Shown here piece by piece: positions 46,627 to 59,389 of a stretch of DNA of 64,000 nucleotides. Within the stretch, counting starts at the first letter, position 1, and each line of letters opens with the position of its first letter. The notes beneath the pieces were generated by a model. The model was not told the DNA's origin. It saw only the letters and a list, made by a program, of their open reading frames with translations, and searched no databases. The translations under genes were made by a program, and so were the position numbers. The stretch is from Nageia nagi (Eukaryota; Pinophyta), in contig JBITNC010000002.1 in assembly GCA_050084985.1 (NCBI GenBank), forward strand, positions 38,998,001 to 39,062,000, in the 5' to 3' direction.

Positions 46627-46654
46627 CACTAGACCAAAAATGACTTATGGGGGT
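46627..46654 (+). repeat. Left terminal inverted repeat of CACTA element
   Basis: CACTAGACCAAAAATGACTT then ATGGGGGT, preceded by AAT. It starts with the diagnostic CACTA. Confidence 0.85.
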
Positions 46655-46989
46655 ATTTATAAACTACCACCTTATATATTTATTAGAAGCTATCCTATTA
46701 TCATCTATGCACGTGCCACCAAAATTTGGTCCTCTATGGTGGCAACTAATACTCTCTTCCATATAGATAATTAATTCAAGCCTTTTACCAAAAAAATGGT
46801 AGTTATTCATGCCTTGCTAGCCACCATAAAAAATAATGATGTGTTTGTTAATCACTACCACATAAAATTTTTAAAATTGTAGTAAAATGAATTAATAAAG
46901 AAAAAAAAGGTCTATCTTAGAAGCATTATCCCATTGGTGGTAGAATACTTCTAGGCTATACCATCCTCGATTGCCTGAGGCACCCAAGA

Positions 46990-49180
46990 TCAATCATAGT
47001 GAGCTCAATCAAAGTGTTGGACATGGGCTTTCAAAGAATGGTCCAGTGAAATTAACCAATCATTGTTTAGTTTTTTACAAATGCATCATATGATATGAAA
47101 ATGATCTAAATGCTTCAACAATATGCTATGAAATGATCTAAGTACACCATATAATATGAAATGATCCAAATGCACCATATGATGATATGAAATTATCTAA
47201 GTATATATCATATGATATGAAATGATCCAAATTCACCTTATATATAATTACATGAAATGATATGAAGCATCTAAGTTGGTTGTGTGGTAACATTTATGAA
47301 CAATGTTGAAGCTTAACAATGATATATCTACTGAGATCTTGTAAATGTAGCTAGCCCTCACTTATCTAATTCATGATATTTTGAACATGTTATTCTGAGG
47401 GAAATACATATAGCATTTAAAGTGTAGGTAAGACACCATAGCATTTATATTTTTGGATTGAACAGTTGAGTATTACAAGTATGTTTTATCCAACTTTACC
47501 ACTTTTGGACTAGTTTTTGATAATTTATGTTTCCTCATGTAGCTAGTTTTAGACCTAAAAAATGTATCTACTTAAAACATGTGGTTACCCATAAACCAGT
47601 CCAAAAGTTGAGGGAACCTTGAATTCAATTGCCAAAATACCCATAAACCATTCCAAAATTTGTAAGTTAGCAAACACTAGCCAAACGTAGAAAAAACATG
47701 TGGTTACCAAGAGCATACCACATATGAAAATAATGGAACATGTTGTGGGTTCCTTCACTACATGGCCTTTATCATGTATATCCTGCAATTGTAGGATTAA
47801 TAACTATAGATGTATTATTTACCTTTTTGGTCATGCAAGCTATCTTGAGGGAGCCTTGAATTTCACTACCAAAATACCCATAAACTACTCCAAAAGTGGC
47901 AAGTTGGTAGATGCTAGCCAAACATAGAAAAAATATGTGGTTACCAAGAGCATACCATAGATAAAAATAATGGAACATGTTGTGGGATTTTTCACTACAT
48001 GGCCTATATCAAAACTTTATTTACAAATAAATTATGACATATGATATCAAATGATTTAAATACACCATATGATCCTATAATTCGATTGGATAAGGAAACC
48101 AACTATTTAACCCAAAACATTTCCAAGTGTTAAGAACTAGTCCAAATATGGTAAGTTGCCAAATCATGTTAGCCAAATATAGAAAAAATATATATGGTTA
48201 CTTGCAAGTGCATACTGTGTTGTATTTACAAAATGATTAGATTAAGATAATGGAAAATATTTAGCACTCCTTCACTGCATGGCCTATATCAAAACTTTTT
48301 TACAAATAAATTATGACATGTGATATGAAATTACATGATATGATCCAAAAACTAGCTTGGATAAGGAAACTAACTATTCAACCAAGAAATTTTCCAAGTA
48401 CCAAAAACTAGTCCAAAAGTTGTAAGTTGCCAAAACCATGCTAGCTAGACATAGAAAAAAACATGTTATGGGCTTCTTCATTGCATGGCTTGTATCAAAA
48501 CTTGTTTACAAAAAAATTATGATATGTGATATGAAATTATTTAAATACACCATATGATCCAAAAAATAGCTTGAATAAGAAAACCAACTGTTTAATCGAG
48601 AAAATTTTCAAGCGTCAAAAACCAATCCAAAAGTGGTAAGCTGCCAAAATCATGGTAGCCAAACATAGAGAAAAATATGTTATTACCTACAAGTGCATAC
48701 CATATTGTATATATAGATGAAAATAATGGAACATGTTGTTGGCTTCTTCATTGCATGGCATTTATTAAAAACAATTTATACATAAATTATGACATGCAAT
48801 ATAAAATGATTTAAATACACCATATGAATCAAAAACTAGTTTGGATTAGAAAACCAACTATTCAACCTAAAAAATTTCCAAGTGTTAAAATCCAATCCAA
48901 AAGTGGTAAGTTACCAAAAATATGCTTATAATATTTAGTCAAACACATTTGAACATAAATGTAGGGCATATTTAAATCATTTGAATATAAATGTAGAATA
49001 TATAATTTGAATCTTATTGTGCTTATATTTAAATAATTACATATGATATGAAATGTTTTAAATACACCATATGATCCAAAAAATACTGTGAAGAAGTAAA
49101 TAAATTATTGAATCCAAAAATATTTTGAGCATCAAAAACCAATCCAAAAGTGGTAAGTTATCCAAACATTATCTTTTTTT
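46990..49180 (+). repeat. PPR-derived degenerate tandem repeats, left side of transposase
   Basis: Segments containing GGAACATGTTGTGGG, CACCATATGATCC and CCAAAAGTGGTAAGTT recur every 220-270 bp, about six times. One segment (47,805-47,860) translates as YRCIIYLFGHASYLEGAL, then NFTTKIPIN. This matches the late PPR motif HYxCMVDLLGRAGxLxEAxxFIxKMPI found just before the E domain. The rest is too degraded to assign. Open frames such as 47,700-47,927 are parts of these repeats. A segment near 47,335 (GCTAGCCCTCACTTATCTAA) recurs in the right array, so both arrays share an origin. Confidence 0.75.
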
Positions 49181-49389
49181 TGCTTGTACAAGCTACCTAC
49201 AATCATGTTTCTATAAATATACCCATAATATCCTTACGTACATATTCAATGTTGCCATCATTTGTGTTATCATCTTGAGTAATTTCAAGTTTAGAAAAAT
49301 ATTTTCCTCCAAATATATCCACCTTGTATGCTTCAATATCCTTGATCCCTCTTGGAGGTGATATGAGAGCCACATACTAACTTCTTTCA

Positions 49390-52300
49390 ATTGAGTAATA
49401 TATATAAAAACTTATTTGGCTTGTGATACTAAAATATATGGATCATCTTCTAGTCTATCCCCATGTTGTGATCTTCTAATGTTAACCATTATGTATCCCA
49501 TTTCATCAATTTTAATTCCACTCTTCTTATCTAGAACATTCACCCAATCACATTTGAATAAGGGGTATTCCCATCATAAGAAATTCAACACATTGATTTC
49601 CTTAATAACACCATAATATGTGATTATTTTAGTAACATGGTATGTATGTTTTATGCTTGATATCTAAGTAACAATTGCATCAACACATATGTTGTTGTTT
49701 TGAGTTGTTCATTGTTCATCTATATCTTTGATATTAAATATATAATTATTGATCAGATAGTCTAAAAATCTAGTTGCATATTAAATCATACCATGTGTCA
49801 ACCATTTTATTATATCAGATTCATCATTATTATGTTGTAATTCATCTCTTTGAAATATCACATGATGATCATTACAAGTATCAAAGGTTGTATTCCAGTG
49901 AGCACAATAACCTAATTTTGTAGTCAAGGGATGAATTCCTTAATATGATCTTTTTGCATCATCTTTTCCTCTCTTACTACATGAGGGTTGTATTCCTTGA
50001 CACTTATCTTGTACTTCTTGAATTGGCATAAAGTTTGTCAAGTACAATCAGATCTAAATAATATTTGATCCTATATTATATATAATAGCAATAAATAAAT
50101 ATGCACTTACTCTATCCAAGGCTAAACTTCATCTTGGTTCATGAGAACACATCGATGGGATTGCTCAAGAGAAATTTTATCCAAATTAAATACTTCAACA
50201 TTAGATTTTTTCCTCCCATCAACTATGATTTCTTCTTCACCACTCCCTACATTGTTGAATGAAAGATTATCGTAAATCACTTCTAAACCTCTCATATAGT
50301 CTACATAAAATAAAATAGTTTCTTTGACAATAAATCACTCAACAATAGAACCTTCAAGCCTAGCTCAATTCTTTACATAGCTCTTATAATCCCTATAAAT
50401 ATGAGAAAAGAGAATAATTTTATTTCAATGAGATACTATAAAACAATTAGAAAAATGATGGTTTATAAAACCAATAAATGCATACAAACCTCTCGAAATG
50501 GTACATCCATCAAAATTGTACAAGTCCACATATATATACCTCCTCCATCAAATAAACTATTAAGTGCACCATGATATAAAAAAATGAAGGGGGAGTACTT
50601 TTCTTGCAAACATAAGGTCTCAATGCACCACTTTTGTGTATATATCCCTTTAGAACATGCACAACTTACAAATGGCTTTTTACATTGGCTTATCTAGCAC
50701 ATATCGTAGTGCCATCAGGAGAAGGCTTTGCATAGGCACATTAAATTCATATATTTTAGATTAAGGATCTTAAAATATACTATAGAGAATTTTCGTTAAT
50801 ATTTGAACAATATCCTTTAGGTACTTTCATGTTCTAAAATATTTTATAGATCCTTTATTTCTTAACCTTCGATAGATTGTATGGTGCTATTAGAGGATAT
50901 GTATTTTCATTATGGGTTTCTACCCATAATGAGCTCCTAATATTCAACTATTTTAAATCATCACAAGAGCTTTTTCCATCCTTTGTATTTGTATTAATAC
51001 CTAACAATATCCCAAATAGGCTTTCATGAATATTTTTCTCTATATGCATCACATCCAAGTTGTGATGAACTAAAAGATCTTGTTTGTGGATAGAAATATT
51101 GAACTAAAATTATTTGACATTTGAAAGACATAACAACAAATGCAGTTATTAAATTAAATGTTTTACCTTCTAATACTAAAGATTGAATAATATATATTTC
51201 TTCTTCCATCCTTTAATGCTATCATCATTCTTCTTACTTTCTTTCTTTTTTGAATTGCATGACTCCCCCAATTTTGTGGGATATTATGTACCTTTTCTAA
51301 TATTTCACTCCCAATTAAATGTAATGGTACTTTATGTGACTCTTCCTCATTATTTAAACATGCTTTTTGATGACAAAATGGATAATCCATAGAATTAAGA
51401 AATCTCATATCGCCCATATAAATATTTTTTTACTACATTGAAATTGTATTGAACAAGTGTTCTCTCTACATATTGGACATGCAAAGAATCCATTTATTAT
51501 ACCTCTTGCTAAGTTCCCATAAGTAGGAAAATCATGAATGACCCATATCATTATTGCTCTAATATTGAATCTACTCTTTTGAAATACATTGTACATTTCT
51601 ACTCCATCAGTCCATAGCTTGAGAAAGTCAGCAACCAACAACTATAGATAAACATCAATATTGATTCTTGATTACTAGGGGTCAGGTATTAACAAGGTAA
51701 GAATTGAGTAATTCCTCTTCATTGACATCCATGGTTGAAGGATGTGTGTGATAAACATAATAGGACAATAATTATAGTGAGAACTAAAGTCAGAAAAAGG
51801 GTTCAACCCATTGATTACCATTGCTAGTTGTACATTATGTGGCTCTTTAGAAAAATCTAGCAACATAGAATCTATCTTTTGCTATATCAAAGAGTTGATT
51901 GGAAGTTGCATATTACCATCTAAACTCTTATGTTGTGAATGACACCTCATTTTCTTTGAAACCTCTTTAGAGCTATAAGATGAAAATAACTCATTTCAGT
52001 CATGTCTAATAATATTGAGAGAAACTAACATAATAAATCTATTTTTATAATGAAATTATTTAACTAGACATTCTCTAAAACCTATGTAAAATGGAAACAT
52101 ACCTCAACACCTTCATAGGAACCTTATTATTTCATTTATTTTCTAAATGATGATTAAATTTCTAACATGATTCACTATAAATGCATATGAGGACTTTTGA
52201 ATTGTATTACAGATTAGAAGCATATCTCTCAACAATTCTAATAAATCACCAAAGCTTATATCTTACCAACCATGCTTAGCATTAAGATGATATAATTTAG

Positions 52301-52720
52301 CTATTATTGATAATTTTGTATACTTTGTGCAACTTGGCTATAATGGTTGTTTTTTGACATCTTGTACCAACCTAAAAATTCATCATGAGCATATTCAAAC
52401 TCAATATCATTATCTTATAGTTCTTGTACACTCTTTAAGAAATTGATATTTTCCATTCCAATGATGTCATATTGTACACTTTCAATATTTGGACCATGTG
52501 TTTGATGCATATTGATCATGAGTAGATGCCTCTTTTCCATGAAAATAAAAAATGTTATGTCCTATCAAATCCATACCAAAATAAGTTATCACAAACCTCC
52601 TCAAAGCCAAGAGTTTCCATATTTTGGGACATCCTACATGGACATCTAATTCTTTTGGGATCCTTCGAATTATTTTTTACAAATGTAATGAATTCACAAA
52701 CCCCATAAAAATTTTGCTTG
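49390..52720 (-). pseudogene. TNP2-type CACTA transposase pseudogene
   Basis: Domains appear in the usual order on the - strand. N-terminal zinc-type transposase-associated domain (about 52,535-52,720): FVKNNSKDPKRIRCPCRM, then METLGFEEVCDNLFWYGFD. TNP2 core: KEPHNVQLAMVINGLNPFSD and HILQPWMSMKRNYSILTLLI (open at 51,675-51,866); LKLWTDGVEMYNVFQKSRFN, IRAIMIWVIHDFPTYGNLA (51,405-51,641); FLNSMDYPFCHQKACLNNEE (51,163-51,417); LLVHHNLDVMHIEKNIHESL (about 51,000-51,080). Then LDKISLEQSHRCVLMNQDEV (about 50,120-50,190), and a DUF4216-like end (about 49,390-49,640): YPLFKCDWVNVLDKKSGIKI, DEMGYIMVNIRRS, DDPYILVSQAK. The enzyme would cut and join the element ends. Stops and frameshifts occur between most blocks, and a stretch between the N-terminal domain and the core (51,900-52,500) is barely readable. 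Confidence 0.93.
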
Positions 52721-53029
52721 CTATTTCTAGCTACATGTAACTATGCTTTATACATAATGCTTGACAAAAACTCTCCTTAAAATTGGACACATCATAGATA
52801 AAGGTCAAAGTTAAACTTAAGCAAACAACCTTTTTTCTAAATAAAAATGTCTCTACTAGGTCATTATAAAAACAACATTAAAGGAGTGTATTATCTACCA
52901 ATCAAGGTACTGATAATATTAAACTATTTGATCTTATGAAGCATTTGAATTCAATGCCAAATACACTCATAGAATGGAAAGGAAGTCATGTTCTCTTGCT
53001 AACCGTGAATTACTTTGCATGATGTAAAT

Positions 53030-56000
53030 AGTTTCATGGTTTGTGATGATTGCAAGATACACAAAAAATGGATTTTCAAAAAATGTAGCTAACCTTTACT
53101 TATCTCATTCATGATTTTTTAAATAGCTTATCTTGGGGAAAATATGTCCAACCTTTATGTTTTATTATGCTTATTATGGAGGTAAGATAACATAGCATTT
53201 AATTTTTAGATTGAATAATGGAACATGTTGTGGGTTCCTTCATTGTCTAGCTTGTATCATAATGGTTTTATGGGCTGCAATGATTGTAAGGCACACACAA
53301 AATAGGTTTTCTAAAAAGGTTCGTATACATATATGTAAAATATGAAAAAATACACAAAGCCTGCAAATATGAGCATGATTATATAATTATGCATCTTAAG
53401 AATAATTCAATAAGAGTCACTCATGCTGTTAAAGTATTACAAGAATATTTTTTTTTAACTTACAACTTTTGAACTAGTTTTTGACACTTTCTTAAAGTAT
53501 AGTGTTTCATCATGTTCCCAGTTTGAAACCTAACAAATGCATATGCTTAAAATTCTCTACAATCTTTCATTTTATACTTATCCTACAATCATAGGATTAA
53601 TCATTATATGTGAATTATTCACATACTTGGTCATGAAGGCTATCTTGAGGGAGCTTTGAACTTCACTGCCAAAATATCCATAAATCTTGAATTAGGTGTG
53701 TGCATGTATGTACTTGGTGCTTGTAAATCAAATGTTGTGGCTTGGGCAAGCTATCTTGAGAATCACCTACTAGAAAGGGTATAAATTATTTTTCTTCATT
53801 TACACCTATGTCTATAGGGAAAAATCATTTTATATCATAACTGTTTCATGGTCTGCAGTGACTATAGGGTATACATGAAATGGGTTTTTTAAAAAAAGCT
53901 TGTAAACATGTATGCAACATATGGAATAATAAACAAGGGTTGGGAATTATTTGATAAGATGCATGATGCAACTAGTTTCCTAGTCTACAATGATTGCATG
54001 ATACACACAAAATGGGTTTTTTGAAAAAGGCCCATAGACATGTATGCAAAATCTAGAAGAATATATAATTCCTAGGAGTTATTTAACAAGATCCATAATG
54101 CAAATAGTTTCATGGTCTGCAATGATTGCAGTATACACATAAAATAAGTTTTTTGGAAAAGAGCCATAAAAATGTGTACAAAATGTGAAATAATAAAAAA
54201 TACTTAGAAATTATTTGATAAGATGCATGATGCAAATATAACTTCTTAGAATGCAATTATCAAAGGATATGCAATTCATTACTAAAACAAGGATGCCCTT
54301 AAAGTCTTTGACTTGTTGAAGCATCCATTTTGGTTATGTGGTGACATTATGAACAATGTTGAAGCATTACAATGATATATATACTAAGAGCTTGTAAATG
54401 TAGATAGCCCTAACTTAACTAATTCATAATGTTTTGAATAGGTTATCCTAGGGAAAAGACAACCAACCTTTACATCTTATTATGGTTATTATGTACATAA
54501 GATAATATAGAATTTAATTTTTGATTAAACAATGGAACATTTTATGGGTTCCTTCATTACCTAGCCTATATCATGATAATTTCATGGCCTACAATGATTT
54601 TAAGGTATGCACAAAATAGTTTTCTTAAAAAGGCCCATATACATGTATGCAAAATGTGAAAAAATACATAAATCCCAAGAATATGAGCATAATTATGTAA
54701 TGATGCATCTCAAGAATAATGCAATAAGAGTCACTCATGCTATTAAAGTATTTTAAGCATATTTATTTTTAATTTACCACTTTTGAATTGGTTTTTGATA
54801 CTTTCTTATAGTATAGTATTTCATCATGTACCTAGTTTTACACCTAACAAATGCATCTTCTTAAAAGTCTCTACAGTCTTTAATTTTTTTATATCTTACA
54901 CTCATAGGAGTAATCATTATACATGAATTATTGACATACTTGGTCATGTAATTTATCTTAAGGTATCTTTGAACTTCATTTCCAAAATATCCATAAACCT
55001 TCAATTGGGTATATGCATGTTTATACTTGGTGATTATAAATCAAATATTGTGGCTCGTGCAAGTTATCTTGAGAATCACCTACTATACATGTTATAAGGT
55101 ATTTTGCTTCATCTACACCTGTATCTAGAGGAAAAAATCATATCATGTCATAACAGTTTCATGGTCTACAATGATTGTAGGGTATGCACAAAGTGGATTT
55201 TCTAAAAAGAGGCTAGTAAACATGTATGCAAAATGTGGGAGAATACACAAGGCCTAGGAATTATTTGATAAGATGTAGGATGCAAATAGTTTCATGGTTT
55301 GTATTGATTGCAGGATACACATAAAATGGATTTTTTAGAAAAGGCCCATATATATGTATGTAAAATATAGAAGAATATACAAGGCCCAAGACTTTTTTTG
55401 ATAAGATGCATAATGCAAATAGTTTCATGGTCTACAATGATTGTAAGATACACATAAAATGCATTTTTTAGAAAAGGCCCATAGACATGTATGCAAAATA
55501 TGGAAGAATACACAAGGCTTGAGAATTTTTTGATAATATGCATCATGAAAATATAGTTACTTGGAATGCAATTATCATTGGAAATGCAATTCATTACTAT
55601 AACAATGATGGCCTTAAACTCTTTTGGCCTATTGAAGTCTCCAGGTTGGTTGTGTTGTGATATTATGAATAAAGATGAAGTATAACAATGATATATCTAC
55701 TAAGAGCTTGTAAATGTAGCTAGCCATGACTTATCTAATTCATGATATTTTAAATAGGTTATTCTTGGAGGAAATATAATCAACCTTTACATCTTATTAT
55801 GCTTATTTTGGAGGTAATACAACATAACATTTAAATTTATGGGTATCTTTGAACTTCATTTCCAAAATATCCATAAACTTTCAATTGGGTATATGCATGT
55901 TTATACTTGGTGATTGTAAATCAAATATTGTGGCTCGTGCAAGCTATCTTAAGAATCACCTACTATACATGGTATAAGGTATTTTGCTTCATCTACACCT

Positions 56001-57120
56001 GTATCTAGAGGAAAAAATCATATCATGTCATAACAGTTTCATGGTCTACAATGATTGTAGGGTATGCACAAAGTGGATTTTCTAAAAAGAGGCTAGTAAA
56101 CATGTATGCAAAATGTGGGAGAATACACAAGGCCTAGGAATTATTTGATAAGATGTAGGATGCAAATAGTTTCATGGTTTGTATTGATTGTAGGATACAC
56201 ATAAAATGGATTTTTTTAGAAAAGGCCCATATATATGTATGTAAAATATAGAAGAATATACAAGGCCCAAGACTTTTTTTGATAAGATGCATAATGCAAA
56301 TAGTTTCATGGTCTGCAATGACTGTAAGATACACATAAAATGCATTTTTTAGAAAAGGCCCATAGACATGTATGCAAAATATGGAAGAATACACAAGGCT
56401 TGAGAATTTTTTGATAATATGCATCATGAAAATATAGTTACTTGGAATGCAATTATCATTGGAAATGCAATTCATTACTATAACAATGATGGCCTTAAAC
56501 TCTTTTGGCCTATTGAAGTCTCCAGGTTGGTTGTGTTGTGATATTATGAATAATGATGAAGCATAACAATGATATATCTACTAAGAGCTTGTAAATGTAG
56601 CTAGCCATGACTTATCTAATTCATGATATTTTAAATAGGTTATCTTGGAGGAAATATAATCAACCTTTACATCTTATTATGCTTATTTTGGAGGTAATAC
56701 AACATAACATTTAAATTTCTAGGTTGAATATATGTTAAGTAATACAAGCTTATTTTCATCAACTTACCACTTTTGGCTTGGTTTTTATACTTTCTTAAAG
56801 TATAGTATATCATCATGTAGCTAGTTTTACACCTAATAATTGCATTTTCTTGAAGTCTCAATAAGTCTTTTATTTTTTCCATTTCCTGCAATCCTAGGAT
56901 TAATCATTATACATGCATTGTTTACCTTGTTGGTTGTATAGGCTATCTTGAGGGAGCTTTCAACTTCACTACTAAAACTACCCATAAACCTTTGAATAGG
57001 GTGTTTGCATGTGTCTACTTGGTGCTTGTAAATAGAGTGTTGTGGTTCATACAAGCTATATTGAGGGATCTCTAAACTTCACTTCCAAAATATCCATAAA
57101 CCCTTAATTAGGTGTGTGCA
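53030..57120 (+). pseudogene. Tandemly amplified PPR-derived array
   Basis: Repeated pieces of a PLS-type PPR protein in + orientation. A clear unit at 56,036 reads VSWSTMIVGYAQSGFSKK, RLVNMYAKCGRIHKA, stop, ELFDKM, against family VSWxAMIAGYxQNGF and LIDMYAKCGxxxxAxxxFDKM. VSW marks recur at 56,036, 56,169, 56,303 and 56,437 (as VTW): spacing 133-134 bp, not a multiple of three, so each unit changes frame. The last ends NIVTWNAIIIGNAIHYYNND, then GLKLF. Similar runs start near 53,845 and 55,156. Larger superunits are marked by GCTAGCC(A/C)T(G/C)ACTTATCTAA-like DNA near 53,090, 54,390, 55,710 and 56,590, with a fifth near 47,340. No long ORF results; it is non-coding now, a transposon-amplified gene fragment. 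Confidence 0.82.
54962..56720. repeat. 880-bp near-identical tandem duplication
   Basis: Copy 1 is 54,962-55,841 and copy 2 is 55,842-about 56,720. By eye they differ at only about a dozen positions, far less than the other superunits, so this is the latest duplication in the array. It yields two matching - strand frames (100 and 113 codons) that are antisense shadows of the PPR relic. Confidence 0.95.
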
Positions 57121-57122
57121 TG

Positions 57123-58344
57123 TGTAATGATCCAAATAAGATCTCCAACAAATATTAGCAATAACAATTAATTAAAACCAACTAGAGCATCCAGTTATTA
57201 ACACATAAATCCTAGTATACCAATGTTAAGCTTCCACAAGCATATAAACACCATACAATACCAATGATGGATCAAATACACAATGCATAGCATAACAATG
57301 CTTAATAATACCAATGAGTGGACCACACATGCACCAATGTACCAAATGATGCTACCATAACAATACAAATGCTGATATCCAAAGTGCCCATGGCTTATAT
57401 TGAGATATATAATGGAGAACAATACATAAGCTAGCCTAAAGAGCTAACATCATCCTCTTAGCAGCTAAGAATGGGCTGGAAAGACTCTATGATGATGTTG
57501 GATAGACTATGGGATAATAACACCTCTTAAGAATCTAACTCCTCCCCACCAAAGGGGCCATCCTTAGATTTGGATAACCACTCATGTGGTAGAGACTTCA
57601 CCTCAGATGCAATTGGATGGGAAATGGTGCTCCACCAATGTCATATATTACCAAGATCCCTCAGCTTGACAACCCTCTTAGGGACTCCACCTAAGGAATA
57701 CACTCAGCACGCTGCTAAGCTTGTGTCCATTGAATGATGTAGAAGTGTACAAGTAATAATAAAGTCTATCTAGCAAATGATCTTTTGAGTCTTCTTATAC
57801 TCTTCACTAGGTCTTGGATCTCACCTCGAAATCATCACTATGCTCTAAGGCCCCAATGTTAGTCTCCAAAGGGCTTGAGATGCCTAATGTGGGTACCTAG
57901 GTATCAAGCATACCAATGTCAGATTCTTTGGATGACATAAATGCTAGTGTAGGGTATAGGGATGCCACGCATGCCCACGTGGGTCTAGATATCATGAGTG
58001 GAAGCCTAGGAGTCTTGTATGGGCTAAGATGGGGTTTACATGAATCCCTAAGGCTAGCACAAGCATGCAATCCTCTTTCTTCATCATTTAATGTATATAA
58101 GATCTTGGAATTCCCACAATCAAGTTTGAGATCTCCAAGTACATTAATATATCCTATTCTACACTTGGGAGGGATACGTCCTACTAGGGGCTCATAGTGG
58201 GGTCCATGGACCAATTAATTCCTATCCTAAGTTATACAAAAATAACTACAAGACAACTTTTAAAACAAACTCCAAAAGGGATGTTATTAAGATGTCCCTT
58301 TTGGCTCTTACATTATTTTTCTATAGTACAAAAGGGATATTATA
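57123..58344. mobile_element. Solo LTR inside the CACTA element
   Basis: A 1,222-bp insert beginning TGTAATGATCC and ending GATATTATA, with target duplication GCATG (57,118-57,122 and 58,345-58,349). Outside it the PPR-array sequence (GTGTGCATGTGTCTACTTGG-like) is continuous. It has no gag or pol. It was left after recombination between the two LTRs of an element. The last dinucleotide is TA where CA is expected. Two overlapping open frames (57,916-58,197 + and 57,897-58,214 -) match no family. Orientation is not determined. Confidence 0.82.
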
Positions 58345-58990
58345 GCATGTTCTACTTGGTACATGTAGATTGAATGTTGTAGACTTTCAACAAGGATATC
58401 TTGAGAAACATTTGAACTTCATTACCAAAATACCCATAAATATTGAATAGGGTATGTAGATGTGTCTACTTAGTGCACATAAATCAAATATTCTAGTTTA
58501 TGCAAGCCATGGGAGCTTTGAACTTTCACTACTAAAATACCCATAAACCCTGAATTAGATGTCTAGATATGTCTGTATTTGGTTCTTGTAAATAAAATAT
58601 TAGGTATTTGTTTGAATCATGTAAAAAATATTTTATAGGTTACAATGATTACATGACACACAAAAAGGATTTTCTAAAAAAGGCCCATAGATATAGGAAA
58701 CATGTGGAAGAATAAAATAAAAAACAAGATTTATTTAAGAAGATGCATGATGAAAATATAGTTTTTGGGTCTGCAATTATTACGCAATACATAAAATGGA
58801 TTTTTTGAAAACATCTTGTATACACATGAAACATGTGGAAGAATAGATAAGACCTAAGAAAAATTTGACAAGATGCATGATGTAAACACACTTTCATGGT
58901 TTGCAAAGATTGTAGGATTCACATGTTTTCTAAAAGAATGCAAAAAAAAAACAAAGCATAGACATATATATAATATATAAAAGAATACAT
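58345..58990 (+). pseudogene. Last part of the PPR-derived array
   Basis: More degraded units continue beyond the solo LTR: near 58,640 and 58,770 the DNA repeats GGTTACAATGATTACATGAC and ATGGATTTTTTGAAA patterns, with GAAGATGCATGATGAAAATA between. These correspond to the MIAGYxQNGF and FDKMHDAN parts of the units to the left, at lower similarity. Non-coding. Confidence 0.7.
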
Positions 58991-59358
58991 AAGGTCACAA
59001 ATTGAAAAATTTGCTTGCACCTAGTCTTGCCTCATATCCTCTGGTCTCACCTCTTATCCTCTAGTCTCACCACATCTCATGTTTGACTCCCCTCTCCTCT
59101 CTTGTATTGTAAATACACCAAATGTACCTCTCTCCTCCAACCCCTAATCTTGAAAAACTTGAAATCATGAAAGCATTCTAAGTAACCTTTCTAAGATCTC
59201 GTCGACACCTTTTTTTTGTCATTTTCAATAAGGGGCAATTTTTCATTGTCCCATAAATAGTTTTTGGGAAAGCTAAAAATTGTCCCACCAAAATCATTAC
59301 TAAAACTTAAAAAAGGGATGGTTTAAAACTATCCCATCAAAATTACCTCAGATAAGCC

Positions 59359-59386
59359 ACCCCTAAAGCCCATTTTAGGACTAGTA
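59359..59386 (-). repeat. Right terminal inverted repeat of CACTA element
   Basis: On the - strand: TACTAGTCCTAAAATGGGCT then TTAGGGGT, followed outside by AAT on the + strand. The first base is T where C is expected. Confidence 0.82.
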
Positions 59387-59389
59387 AAT

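Larger units (their letters stand above)
46627..59386 (-). mobile_element. CACTA (En/Spm) transposon carrying amplified PPR fragments
   Basis: A 12.76-kb DNA transposon. The left end is CACTAGACCAAAAATG; the right end, read inwards, is TACTAGTCCTAAAATGGG. The terminal ~28 bp match at about 20 positions, and both resemble the end at 25,602. The 3-bp target duplication is AAT (46,624-46,626 and 59,387-59,389), as expected for CACTA elements. Contents: subterminal DNA with repeated ACCAC/GTGGT motifs, a PPR-derived degenerate repeat array, a TNP2-type transposase pseudogene on -, a second PPR-derived array on +, and a solo LTR inserted at 57,123. The right terminal base is A where CACTA ends need G, and the transposase is broken, so it is immobile. 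Strand is given from the transposase. Confidence 0.88.

Noticed and set aside
55292-56475. Two similar - strand proteins (100 and 113 aa) as a duplicated gene
   Set aside because: They are antisense shadows of the PPR-derived units, duplicated by the 880-bp tandem event.
57897-58214. Overlapping 93- and 105-codon frames as a gene
   Set aside because: They lie within a solo LTR bounded by a target duplication and match no family.
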